Below are positions 6,682 through 14,276 of a stretch of 17,073 nt of DNA, in pieces. How positions within the stretch are numbered: the first letter of the stretch is position 1; every line of letters begins with the position of its first letter. The position numbers and the translations under genes were made by a program. The stretch is taken from NCBI GenBank assembly GCA_018713805.1, contig DVOF01000029.1, positions 1 through 17,073 of the forward strand, in the 5' to 3' direction. Source of the stretch: Candidatus Aphodoplasma excrementigallinarum (GTDB lineage: Bacteria > Bacillota > Clostridia > UBA1381 > UMGS1253). Below the pieces are notes generated by a model that ran no database searches, was not told the DNA's origin, and was given only the letters and a program-made list of their open reading frames with translations.

Positions 6682-7030
6682 GTGAGTAAACCTGTAAGCC
6701 GGGTTCTGTCTTGAACGGTTATCTATCTGAGACGCATGTTACCACACGCCTTTAGCCACCTACCCGAAGGAGCGCCGGGCCGGCTTGATTCCTTCCTTTG
6801 TGGTGTTGCTTCGGGTGGGGTTTACATGGCCGGCCAGTCGCCAGGCCGCCGGTGAGCTCTTACCTCGCCTTTCCATCCTTACCTGCCGCACGGCAGGCGG
6901 TTTCTTTCTGTTGCACTGTCCCTGGAGTCGCCTCCGCCGGACGTTATCCGGCACCCTTGCCCTGTGAAGCCCGGACTTTCCTCAGACAGGGCCTCGCGGC
7001 ACTCTGCCCGCAACCGTCCGGTTTACTCAC
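6682..7030 (-). ncRNA. rnpB: RNase P RNA, bacterial class A
   Basis: The catalytic RNA of ribonuclease P, which matures the 5' ends of tRNAs together with the RnpA protein. Read on the minus strand, the ends pair as P1: GTGAGTAAACC (7030-7020) with GGTTTACTCAC (6692-6682). The universally conserved segments are present: GAGGAAAGTCCGGGC near the 5' end (CR I), ACAGTGCAACAGAAAGA in the middle, AAACCCCACCCGAAGCAA, and AGACAGAACCCGGCTTAC just before the 3' end. The architecture is the class A type found in most bacteria, including Clostridia, and not class B of Bacilli. Length is about 349 nt. It has its own promoter and terminator, and its 5' end coincides with the predicted transcription start. 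Confidence 0.97.
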
Positions 7031-7037
7031 GGCCTTT

Positions 7038-7066
7038 ATCGTACCATAAAACGCTGTCCGCGTCAA
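7038..7066 (-). promoter_or_regulatory. Promoter of rnpB
   Basis: On the minus strand TTGACG (7066-7061) and TACGAT (7043-7038) are 17 bases apart. The predicted start, seven bases below the -10, falls at 7031/7030, exactly the 5' end of the P1 helix. The -35 box contains the TGA stop of the URO-D gene. Confidence 0.8.
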
Positions 7067-7995
7067 TAGTCGCGGTTTTTGCGCCAGAAGTCGAGCACCA
7101 TGTCGTAGCGCTCGGGCGGCATCCCCTTAAACGGCACGTTGCTCGTGCAGAAGAAATACCCGCCGCCGGGCTTGCCGTTTTCCATGGCATAGCGGCAGCT
7201 TTCGAGCACCTGCTCGTCCGTCCCCGTCTGCAAATGCGCGCAGTGGACGTTGCCGCAGAGCGCGACTTTTTTGCCGATCCGCTCCTTCAAGACCTTGATG
7301 TCCACGCCGGCCATCGGGTCGAGCGAGTGGAGCGCATGCGGGTTGCAGTCGACCAGCATGTCGAGCAGCGGCATGATATTGCCGTCCGTATGCTTGATGG
7401 CATAGCCGCCGTCGCGCCGGATATTGGCAATGATATCCGCCAGGTACGGCTGCACGAATTCCTCAAACATCGCCGGCGAGATAAACGGCCCGTCGTTGAA
7501 GCAGTAGTCCGAGCACAGCAGCAGGCACTCAATCCCCGCGTCGATATAGCGTTTGTTCTGCTCGATCGCCGCGTCCGCCATAGCGCGCGCCTTCGCTTTC
7601 CCCTCCCCGGGATAGTCGTAGAGCCCATACACAAACTCGATCATGCCCGCGCCGTCCGGGATGGCGTAGGTGCCGTCGCCGTGCGCCGCCAGCAGGTACG
7701 TCCCGTTCGTGATCTTGTTGATATGCTTTGCCGTCGTGACCATGTCGTCCGGCTCGAGATAGTGTACCGGAATAATCGAATAGCCAAGCGCGCTGTACAC
7801 CTGCACCATATATTCCGCATTTTCCAAGATGGCGCGCTCCCGCTCCGCCGCGGAAAGGCCGGCGAGCTGTTCGCGCATCAAAAAATCCTTCCCAAACTTG
7901 ATATCCGCAAGCTGGTACTCCAGCTCAAACGTCGGCACATAGTCCGGCTGCCCAAGCGTGAGCGCCGTAATGGCCCGCTGCCGGTCTGTCATCAT
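7063..7995 (-). CDS. Uroporphyrinogen decarboxylase (URO-D) superfamily protein
   Basis: A 310-residue protein with the URO-D TIM-barrel fold. Supporting motifs are the start TDRQRAITALTLGQPDYVPT, KHTDGNIMPLLDMLVDCNPH, MAGVDIKVLKERIGKKVALC followed by GNVH, and the C-terminal PGGGYFFCTSNVPFKGMP. The N-terminal RQAGRY-type substrate motif of true HemE is absent, and no other haem gene is nearby, so haem synthesis is unlikely. The superfamily also holds MtaA/CmuA-like corrinoid methyltransferases. Where those carry a His-x-Cys metal site, this protein shows His-Thr-Asp, so even that role is uncertain. A GGGGG ribosome binding site stands six bases before the first of two adjacent ATGs. It lies 19 bases after the WG-repeat gene and is probably cotranscribed with it. 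Specific function unknown. Confidence 0.85.
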   Translation of the reverse strand: MMTDRQRAITALTLGQPDYVPTFELEYQLADIKFGKDFLMREQLAGLSAAERERAILENAEYMVQVYSALGYSIIPVHYLEPDDMVTTAKHINKITNGTYLLAAHGDGTYAIPDGAGMIEFVYGLYDYPGEGKAKARAMADAAIEQNKRYIDAGIECLLLCSDYCFNDGPFISPAMFEEFVQPYLADIIANIRRDGGYAIKHTDGNIMPLLDMLVDCNPHALHSLDPMAGVDIKVLKERIGKKVALCGNVHCAHLQTGTDEQVLESCRYAMENGKPGGGYFFCTSNVPFKGMPPERYDMVLDFWRKNRDY

Positions 7996-8014
7996 GTTGC
8001 ACCCCCGCTTTCCA

Positions 8015-9025
8015 TTATTCCGCCGCGACCGGCTGGAGCGTATCGTCCAAATAGCTTGTCTGTCCGTTTTTCGTCAGCGCAAAGCGTCCATCCTGGTAAA
8101 CGATGCTGTCGTAGCTGAACGGGCAGACGCGATTCCCATGGCCGTCGATCAGCCCGTACCACAGCACGCCGTCCGCCACGTACCGTCCGGCGATGGCGTA
8201 GCTGCCGTAATACGGAGAGAGATAGTCAAACTCCGGCGCAACCGCATACGTGCCGTCCGGGCGGATATAGCCATACTGCCCGTCAAACTTGACCAGCGCA
8301 ATCCCGCCGGAAAAGTCATGTGCTTCCTCAAATATCGGCTCGAACCGCAGCGAGCCGTTCGTATCCGTATAGGTATACATGCCGTTGAGCCGGACGGCAG
8401 CCAATCCCTCCGAAAAGTCGGAAGCGCCCTCATACACAAATGGCGTCCGCTCCCGTCCCAGCCGGTCGATAAAGCCGTAATAGCCGTTTTTCTTCACGAC
8501 TGCAAAGCCGTTTTCAAATTCGCCGGCCTCGTCGAAGCGGTAGCCGATCACGACGTTGCCATTGCTGTTGATATAGCCGTACGCGCCGTCATTTGCAACG
8601 GCAGCCAGCCCCTGTGAAAAGTTGTACGCCTCGTCAAAAACCGTATCGATCACAAGGTTCCCGTTTGTGTCGATATAGCCGCACTGGCCATCCTTTTCAA
8701 CAGCGCAAAGCTCCTCGCGGAAGCTGGTGTAGTAATGGTATTTGCTCTTGTCCGAGCCGAACGCCGGCCGGTTGTATGCGTCAATAAAGTACAGCTTGCT
8801 GCCCTGCCGCACGAGCGCATACCCGCAGGAGAACGGCTCGGCATAATCGTAGTCGTACGGGATTTTGACATTCCCGTCCTCGTCCAGAAACCCAAACTTG
8901 AAAAACCATCCGTCCTCATCGTTTATGTAATCGAGTATCAGTCCGCCGTCTGCGCTCTGTGCGAGCGCACCAGCCGGCAGGCATGTTAGCGCAGCGAGCA
9001 GAACCGCCAAAATTTTTCGCAGCAT
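8015..9025 (-). CDS. Secreted WG-repeat protein
   Basis: A 336-residue protein with a signal peptide (MLRKILAVLLAALTCLPAGA, cleavage probably after ALA near residue 22; no lipobox cysteine seen). The rest is made of about seven WG/KWG-type repeats of roughly 35-45 residues. Each centres on a pattern like G-x-x-G-Y-I-D-x-x-G-N: CGYIDTNGNLVI, YGYINSNGNVVI, YGFIDRLGRERT, YTYTDTNGSLRF, YGYIRPDGTYAV and YGLIDGHGNRVC. The repeats probably form a beta-propeller or similar scaffold exported from the cell; binding partners are not known for most members. The start is set by GGAGGG five bases before the ATG, behind a TTGCAT-N17-TATAAT promoter. It is the first gene of a two-gene unit with the URO-D protein, an unusual pairing of exported and cytoplasmic products. 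Confidence 0.9.
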   Translation of the reverse strand: MLRKILAVLLAALTCLPAGALAQSADGGLILDYINDEDGWFFKFGFLDEDGNVKIPYDYDYAEPFSCGYALVRQGSKLYFIDAYNRPAFGSDKSKYHYYTSFREELCAVEKDGQCGYIDTNGNLVIDTVFDEAYNFSQGLAAVANDGAYGYINSNGNVVIGYRFDEAGEFENGFAVVKKNGYYGFIDRLGRERTPFVYEGASDFSEGLAAVRLNGMYTYTDTNGSLRFEPIFEEAHDFSGGIALVKFDGQYGYIRPDGTYAVAPEFDYLSPYYGSYAIAGRYVADGVLWYGLIDGHGNRVCPFSYDSIVYQDGRFALTKNGQTSYLDDTLQPVAAE

Positions 9026-9052
9026 ACGATCCCTCCTTTTCCCTGCCTCTTT

Positions 9053-9081
9053 ATTATACGGGTTTCCCAGCCGGTATGCAA
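9053..9081 (-). promoter_or_regulatory. Promoter of the WG-repeat/URO-D unit
   Basis: On the minus strand TTGCAT (9081-9076) and TATAAT (9058-9053) are 17 bases apart, with transcription starting near 9046. Its -35 box is 17 bases from the -35 box of the divergent XRE gene. Confidence 0.8.
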
Positions 9082-9098
9082 GTGTTTTTTCCGGCGGA

Positions 9099-9127
9099 TT
9101 GACACCGCTGTGTAAAAATGCTAAAAT
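9099..9127 (+). promoter_or_regulatory. Promoter of the XRE regulator gene
   Basis: TTGACA (9099-9104) and TAAAAT (9122-9127) are 17 bases apart, giving a start near 9134. That start falls inside the palindrome at 9127-9150. Confidence 0.85.
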
Positions 9128-9150
9128 TTGAATAGTGAAAACAATTCAAA
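9127..9150 (+). promoter_or_regulatory. Candidate operator (inverted repeat) of the XRE regulator
   Basis: TTTGAAT (9127-9133) and ATTCAAA (9144-9150) form a perfect 7-bp inverted repeat separated by 10 bases. Inside the spacer, GT (9135-9136) and AC (9141-9142) keep the symmetry. The site covers the end of the -10 box and the transcription start, a typical position for autorepression by a dimeric HTH protein. Binding by the adjacent gene product is inferred. Confidence 0.55.
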
Positions 9151-9163
9151 AGGAGGCGGTGTC

Positions 9164-9691
9164 ATGTCAACCTTTGGCGAACGGTTAAAATTCCTTCGGA
9201 AACTGCACGGTAAAACGCAGGCCGAGCTTGGGCAAATCATTGGTACAAGCAAAACTGCGATACATAATTACGAAACCGGGCAGACACAGCCTAATATAGA
9301 GAAAATCGTAAAACTTGCAAAATATCTCAACGTAGACGTCGACTATCTGATCGGCAACTCGAGCCGGATGCACGAGGGCGAAATCCCCTATACGCTGCGC
9401 CATAAGCTCCCGCTGATCCGCCCCGAGGACGCGCGCGCCCTGCCAAAGCACATTGTGACGGCGGCCTACGGCTACATCGACGCGCCGGTGGAAGAAGCGG
9501 GCAGCGATTTGTTTGCTGTAAACCTCTGCAAAGATGAGGTAGCCTACACGGCCGTCGTAGCGCGCGGAAAAATGGACGCCGACCTTCTGCTATGCGATAT
9601 CGGCGGACGGGTCGAGCCGCTCGAGCGCGGCAAGGCCAGCTCTTTGTCCGGTTCGGACAAGGTGATTGGCGCGATCGTCTTGATCGTGTAA
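9164..9691 (+). CDS. XRE-family HTH regulator with a C-terminal S24-like (LexA/CI-type) region
   Basis: A 175-residue DNA-binding protein. Residues 1-65 are a Cro/CI-type HTH domain (FGERLKFLRKLHGKTQAELG, then TSKTAIHNYETGQTQPNIEK and LAKYLNVDVDYLIGN). The C-terminal part (about 105-175) has a strand pattern resembling the S24/LexA fold: DLFAVNL, TAVVARG, ADLLLCDIGGRVE and KVIGAIVLIV. It lacks the G-D-S-M nucleophile motif and is probably not self-cleaving. It may serve for dimerisation or signal sensing. The ATG at 9164 is chosen because AGGAGG lies seven bases upstream; the frame remains open further up, through the promoter. It is divergent from the WG-repeat unit and is a candidate regulator of that unit and of itself. 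A stray prophage repressor is another possibility, but no phage genes are nearby. Confidence 0.85.
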   Translation: MSTFGERLKFLRKLHGKTQAELGQIIGTSKTAIHNYETGQTQPNIEKIVKLAKYLNVDVDYLIGNSSRMHEGEIPYTLRHKLPLIRPEDARALPKHIVTAAYGYIDAPVEEAGSDLFAVNLCKDEVAYTAVVARGKMDADLLLCDIGGRVEPLERGKASSLSGSDKVIGAIVLIV

Positions 9692-9720
9692 TAAACCGAA
9701 TTGCAGACAAAATCGGATAA

Positions 9721-9753
9721 AAAAGAGCCGCTTGCCATGCAAGCGGTTTTTTT
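9721..9753. terminator. Bidirectional terminator between the XRE gene and the ATPase/radical SAM operon
   Basis: CCGCTTGC (9728-9735) and GCAAGCGG (9739-9746) form a perfect 8-bp stem with a 3-base loop. T7 follows on the plus strand. On the minus strand an A-rich flank (six A's within 9719-9724) gives a T run after CTC. It can end both converging transcripts. Confidence 0.9.
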
Positions 9754-9758
9754 ACGCT

Positions 9759-10394
9759 TTAATCCTCCACGTATTCACGTATTTTGAGCGGCACGCCCGC
9801 GTCTGCGGCAATCTTTTTACATGCCTCGATATCCTCCGGCTCCATGATGTCAACAATGCTGAGTACGACATTGGTGTGCTTCTTCGCTTCCTTTGCAAAG
9901 TCGAGCAGGATTTCATACGCCCGCTCGCCGTAGATGGAACGGCAGAGCTGGTCGTATTCTTCCGCGTTGGCGGCGTTAAGGCTGACCGACACGGTGTCGA
10001 TCGTGCCCGCAAACAGCGGCGTAACGTCGCGCCCGTGGAACTCGTTTGCATGCCCGTTGGTATTAATGCGCGTCTTTACATTGTAGTGCTCCTTGAGCCA
10101 CTTTGCAACGGCAATCAGCTCATCGATGCGGATGGTCGGCTCGCCGTAGCCGCAGAATACCACCTCGTCATACTTACTTGGGTCATATTCGAGCAAAGCC
10201 GCGATGACCTCGTCGACGCTCGGCTCGTGCGAGAGCCAGAGCTGCGTCCCGCCGCCAATACCGTCGGCATTGTTGCGGATGCAAAAGGTACACCGGTTCG
10301 TGCACCGGTTCGTCAGATTGACATACAAAGACGATTCGTGGCCCGGCTCCGCGCTGTACGTGTACACAAACATATCTTTCTTTTCTTCACGCAT
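9759..10394 (-). CDS. TatD-associated radical SAM protein
   Basis: A 211-residue small radical S-adenosylmethionine enzyme. The 4Fe-4S cluster motif is CTNRCTFC (Cys31, Cys35, Cys38). It is followed by FCGYGEPTIR, the SAM-contacting GGE-like motif, and by TRINTNGHAN and VSVSLNAANAEEYDQL. Length and motif spacing fit the short radical SAM family that is usually found next to, or fused with, TatD-type nucleases in Clostridia. No TatD gene is present here. Its reaction is not known to me. An AAGGGGG ribosome binding site stands seven bases before the ATG. The gene begins 32 bases after ATPase subunit D and is probably the last gene of that transcript, ending at the terminator at 9721-9753. Confidence 0.87.
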   Translation of the reverse strand: MREEKKDMFVYTYSAEPGHESSLYVNLTNRCTNRCTFCIRNNADGIGGGTQLWLSHEPSVDEVIAALLEYDPSKYDEVVFCGYGEPTIRIDELIAVAKWLKEHYNVKTRINTNGHANEFHGRDVTPLFAGTIDTVSVSLNAANAEEYDQLCRSIYGERAYEILLDFAKEAKKHTNVVLSIVDIMEPEDIEACKKIAADAGVPLKIREYVED

Positions 10395-10426
10395 AGTAAA
10401 ACCCCCTTAACCTGCTGCAAAGCGGC

Positions 10427-11056
10427 CTATGCCTCGCCGCGCTGCTGCTTTTGTCCTTTGATGACCTTCAGTCGCGCGAACTCCTCGCGCTCCTTTTCCT
10501 CCAGTACGCCCTCGATCTGCTTGCAGATGCTGGTATACTTCGGGATTGTGACGTTTTTGAGCGCATTGGCGCGCTTCTGCGTCTTTTTTATATTGACTGC
10601 CAGCCGGTAGACCGAGGTTTCCACCTCGGCCAGCCGGAGCGACAGCTCTTTGACCTCAACAAACCGCGCACGCGCCTCGTCGAGCGCGCTCGTGGTAGAA
10701 TAAAACCCGTACTGGGGCGGCTCGTCGCGCCTGTCGCAGCGCACCATCGGGATTTCCGTCCCCATGACGGAGCGCGACAGGAGGCGCACGCCGTCCTCGA
10801 GCGGCATGGCCAGCCCGACCTCCATCACATGCTCGATACCGGAGGTGATGTTGGCGCGCTGGAGCGCGGCGTACGCCGCCGCAAATGTCGTTTCAATTTT
10901 TGCCTGCAACTCCTTTGCCGCGTCGATCAGCCCCATCATCTCCCGGATGAGGATGTTGCGCTTTTTATCGAGCAGCTCATAGCCCTGGCTCGACAGTGCG
11001 AGCGTATTTTTGGCAAGAATCAGGTTGCCCTTCGTTGGAAACAGGTTGACGTCCAC
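10427..11056 (-). CDS. atpD: V/A-type ATPase subunit D
   Basis: A 209-residue central-stalk subunit that rotates inside the A3B3 head and couples it to the membrane ring. The start, VNLFPTKGNLILAKNTLALS, matches the family's conserved N-terminus. Both ends are long helices that would form the coiled coil: residues about 15-75, and about 125-190 including VNIKKTQKRANALKNVTIPK. The start is GTG at 11056, with AAAGGA roughly ten bases upstream; it is the only start that keeps the conserved N-terminus. It follows AtpB after 39 bases. Length agrees with the usual 200-215. Confidence 0.95.
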   Translation of the reverse strand: MDVNLFPTKGNLILAKNTLALSSQGYELLDKKRNILIREMMGLIDAAKELQAKIETTFAAAYAALQRANITSGIEHVMEVGLAMPLEDGVRLLSRSVMGTEIPMVRCDRRDEPPQYGFYSTTSALDEARARFVEVKELSLRLAEVETSVYRLAVNIKKTQKRANALKNVTIPKYTSICKQIEGVLEEKEREEFARLKVIKGQKQQRGEA

Positions 11057-11095
11057 GGCCGCACCGTCCTTTCTCTCTGCTTTGTATTGCGCGCG

Positions 11096-12472
11096 TTATT
11101 CGTCCGTGCGCCGGTAATACTGCTCGATCAGCTCCGGCGGCAGGCGATCGAGCTCGCTCTCCGGCAGCAGCCGCAAAAGCGACCACCCAATGTCGAGCGT
11201 CTGCTCCACGCTGCGGTTCTCGCTTTCGCCCTGGCGGATGAACTGCTCCTCAAACGCGCGCCCAAACGTCATGTACTGCTTATCCGTATCGCTCAGCTCC
11301 TCCTCGCCGATAACGGACGCGAGCGCACGTGCGTCGGCGACCTTTGCGTAACTGGCAAAGAGCTGGCTCGACAAATCGGCATGGTCGGCGCGCGTATACC
11401 CCTCGCCAATCCCGTCCTTCATCAAGCGCGACAGGCTCGGCAGCACCGCCACGGGCGGGTACACGCCGCGCTGCGACAGGCCGCGGTCGAGCACAATCTG
11501 CCCCTCCGTGATATAGCCCGTCAAATCGGGAATCGGGTGGGTGATGTCGTCGTTGGGCATAGTCAAAATCGGAATCTGCGTCACCGAGCCGCCCTTGCCC
11601 TTGATAATGCCTGCGCGCTCAAAGATGGACGCAAGGTCGCTGTAGAGATAGCCTGGGAAGCCCTTCCGGCTCGGGATTTCGCCCTTTGAGGAGGAAATCT
11701 CGCGCAGCGCCTCGGCGTAGGCCGTCATGTCGGTCAGAATCACCAGGATATGCATCCCGTGCGTAAACGCCAAATACTCCGCCACGGTCAACGCGGCACG
11801 CGGCGTAATGATACGCTCGACCACCGGGTCGCCCGACAGGTTCAAAAACATAACGACCTTGTCGAGCACGCCGCTCTCCTCGAACGCGCGCTGGAAGTAC
11901 GCCGCAACGTCGTTTTTTACGCCCATTGCCGCGAACACGACCGCAAACTCGTCCGCGCCCACAGCCTTTGCCTGCCGCACAATCTGCACGGCTAACTTGT
12001 CATGCGCAAGCCCGTTGCCCGAAAAGACCGGCAGCTTCTGCCCGCGAATCAGCGTCGACAGCCCGTCGATTGCGCTGATGCCCGTCTGGATAAAATTTTC
12101 CGGGTACTCGCGCAGGACGGGGTTAATCGCCATACCGTTGATGTCGCCCATCTCGTCAGGGTAAATGTCGCCCAGCCCGTCGATGGGCCGCCCGCTCCCC
12201 GACAGCACGCGCCCGAGCAGTTCTCTGGTAAGCGGCATAGTCATGGGCTTGCCCGTCATCTCTGTCGTCGTATTCGTCAGCGACAGGCCGTCCGTGCCCT
12301 CGAACACCTGCACAACGGCGCGCCCGCCGTGCAGCTCGATAATGCGGCCCTGCCGCTCGCTTCCATCCGCGGCATGGATTTTCACCATTTCTTCATAGGC
12401 CGCGCCGTGTACGCCGTCCAAGATGACGAGCGGGCCGTTGATTTGCTTTAGTCCGATATATTCAAGCGCCAT
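11096..12472 (-). CDS. atpB: V/A-type ATPase subunit B (non-catalytic head subunit)
   Basis: A 458-residue nucleotide-binding but non-catalytic subunit of the A3B3 head. It begins EYIGLKQINGPLVILDGV and carries RELLGRVLSGSGRPIDGLG. Where catalytic subunits have a P-loop, it has FSGNGLAHDKLAVQI, the degenerate form expected of B subunits. The family motifs RKGFPGYLYSDLA and MPNDDITHPIPDLTGYITEG are present. Length is normal (about 455-465). Its ATG lies inside the end of atpA, overlapping it by 11 bases, so translation is likely coupled and the one-to-one stoichiometry with A is supported. Confidence 0.97.
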   Translation of the reverse strand: MALEYIGLKQINGPLVILDGVHGAAYEEMVKIHAADGSERQGRIIELHGGRAVVQVFEGTDGLSLTNTTTEMTGKPMTMPLTRELLGRVLSGSGRPIDGLGDIYPDEMGDINGMAINPVLREYPENFIQTGISAIDGLSTLIRGQKLPVFSGNGLAHDKLAVQIVRQAKAVGADEFAVVFAAMGVKNDVAAYFQRAFEESGVLDKVVMFLNLSGDPVVERIITPRAALTVAEYLAFTHGMHILVILTDMTAYAEALREISSSKGEIPSRKGFPGYLYSDLASIFERAGIIKGKGGSVTQIPILTMPNDDITHPIPDLTGYITEGQIVLDRGLSQRGVYPPVAVLPSLSRLMKDGIGEGYTRADHADLSSQLFASYAKVADARALASVIGEEELSDTDKQYMTFGRAFEEQFIRQGESENRSVEQTLDIGWSLLRLLPESELDRLPPELIEQYYRRTDE

Positions 12473-14270
12473 TGCTACCAGCCCCCTGCGGTTCGTATCC
12501 GTTTTCCCTCAGCACCGCGCCGATCTTGTCCCTGATTTTGTCGTGCAGGGCGTCAAACGGCGCAAGGTCGTCGTTGCCAATCGTATATTTCATCTTAATC
12601 AAATCTTCAAACAACCCCGTCGCCACAGCCTGCGAGACCGGGATCCCCTTCGCCACAACGCCCTTTGCCTGCCCGTACAAATACAAAATCGTCTCCATCA
12701 TGCGCGCCTGCTTGGCGAGCGGCACATACGTGTCGTCGGCGTGGAAGGCGTTCTGCTGCAAAAACCCGAGCCGAATCACGCGCGCAATTTCAAGCGTGAG
12801 CTTCTGAGCGTCCGGCAGCACGTCCGCGCCAATCAGCTTCACAATTTCATTGAGGTTTGCCTCCTCCTGCAAGATGGCCATAATCTCGCTGCGGTTTTGC
12901 AAAAAGGCGTCCCCAAGATTTTCGTTGTACCAAGGCGCAAGGTCGTCAATGTACTCGCTGTAGGAGTTAATCCAGTTGATGGCCGGATAGTGGCGCGCAT
13001 ACGCGAGCGACCGGTCGAGCGCCCAGAACGAGCGCACAAACCGCTTCGTATTCTGCGTCACCGGCTCGGAAAAGTCACCGCCCTGCGGCGAAACCGCGCC
13101 AATGATTGTGACCGAGCCCTCCGTGCCGTTTAAATTCACGCACCGCCCGGCCCGCTCGTAAAACTCTGACAGCCGGCTCGACAGATATGCCGGGAAGCCC
13201 TCCTCCGCCGGCATCTCCTCGAGCCGGCCGGAAATCTCGCGCAGCGCCTCCGCCCAGCGCGACGTGGAATCCGCCATGATTGCCACATGGTAGCCCATAT
13301 CGCGGTAATACTCCGCCAGCGTCACGCCCGTGTAAATGCTCGCCTCACGCGCCGCGACCGGCATGTTCGACGTGTTGGCAATCAGCACCGTGCGGTCTAA
13401 CAGCGGGCGGCCCGACTTCGGGTCGACCAGCTTGGAAAAGTCCTCCAGCACCTGCGTCATCTCGTTTCCGCGCTCGCCGCAGCCGATATAAACGATAATG
13501 TCCGCGTCGGCCCACTTGGCAAGCTGGTGCTGGGTCATGGTCTTCCCCGTGCCAAAGCCGCCCGGCACTGCCGCCGCGCCGCCCTTTGCAATCGGCAGAA
13601 GCGAGTCAATGACCCGCTGGCCCGTGATGAGCGGCACCGTGGTCGGCCTGCGCTCCTTATGCGGGCGCGGGCGGCGGATGGGCCACATCTGTACCATCCG
13701 GATTTCGTGCTCCTGCCCGCTTTCGTCCGTCACGCGCGCCAACACATCGTCTATCGTATATGTTCCGCTCTCCGCCGCAAACGTCACCGTCCCGCTCACG
13801 CCGGGCGGCACCATGACTTTGTGCATGATAAGCGGCGTTTCCGGCGTCTGGGCAATAATCTGTCCCGCCTCGGCGCGCGCGCCTGCCTTTGCAAGCACTT
13901 CGACCTCGTATACCTTTTCCGTATCGAGCGGCTCCGCCGCCACGCCGCGCCCGATGTATGCCCCGTCCTTCTGCGCAAGCGTGCGCAGAGGGCGCTGTAT
14001 CCCGTCAAAAATATTGCCAATAATCCCCGGCCCAAGCGCGGCGAGCATGGGGCCTCCGCTCCCGGTGACCGGCTCGCCCGGCATGACGCCAGTCGTCGAC
14101 TCATACGCCTGCACGATCGTCTTGTCCGGCTGTAGGCCGATGACCTCTCCAATCAGGCCGAGCGTGCCGATGCTCACCCGTTCGAGCATGGAAAAGCTGC
14201 CTTCGCCCACCACCTCGACGACCGGCCCGTTGATGCCGTATATCTCACCCTTTGCGCCCAATGCCTTCAC
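12462..14270 (-). CDS. atpA: V/A-type ATPase subunit A (catalytic head subunit)
   Basis: The catalytic subunit, about 600 residues, which hydrolyses or makes ATP in the A3B3 head. The P-loop is GGFGTGKT at about residues 237-244, and the catalytic glutamate lies in GCGERGNEMTQVLEDF. The non-homologous insertion typical of A subunits spans about residues 115-190. MADSTSRWAEALREISGRLE and EGFPAYLSSRL are also diagnostic. The start is uncertain by three codons. GTG at 14270 has GAG directly in front of it. TTG at 14261 has GAGGTG six bases upstream, the better spacing, and would begin (M)GAKGEIYGINGPVVEV. The gene follows AtpE after six bases and overlaps AtpB by 11. Confidence 0.97.
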   Translation of the reverse strand: MKALGAKGEIYGINGPVVEVVGEGSFSMLERVSIGTLGLIGEVIGLQPDKTIVQAYESTTGVMPGEPVTGSGGPMLAALGPGIIGNIFDGIQRPLRTLAQKDGAYIGRGVAAEPLDTEKVYEVEVLAKAGARAEAGQIIAQTPETPLIMHKVMVPPGVSGTVTFAAESGTYTIDDVLARVTDESGQEHEIRMVQMWPIRRPRPHKERRPTTVPLITGQRVIDSLLPIAKGGAAAVPGGFGTGKTMTQHQLAKWADADIIVYIGCGERGNEMTQVLEDFSKLVDPKSGRPLLDRTVLIANTSNMPVAAREASIYTGVTLAEYYRDMGYHVAIMADSTSRWAEALREISGRLEEMPAEEGFPAYLSSRLSEFYERAGRCVNLNGTEGSVTIIGAVSPQGGDFSEPVTQNTKRFVRSFWALDRSLAYARHYPAINWINSYSEYIDDLAPWYNENLGDAFLQNRSEIMAILQEEANLNEIVKLIGADVLPDAQKLTLEIARVIRLGFLQQNAFHADDTYVPLAKQARMMETILYLYGQAKGVVAKGIPVSQAVATGLFEDLIKMKYTIGNDDLAPFDALHDKIRDKIGAVLRENGYEPQGAGSNGA

Positions 14271-14276
14271 CTCGCT

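Noticed and set aside
6785..7049. Open frames inside rnpB
   Set aside because: The stretch is fully explained by conserved RNase P RNA segments and the P1 helix.
8015..9025. Repeated sequence in the WG-repeat gene as a possible DNA repeat array
   Set aside because: The repetition is at protein level with diverged DNA; it is not a tandem DNA repeat or CRISPR array.
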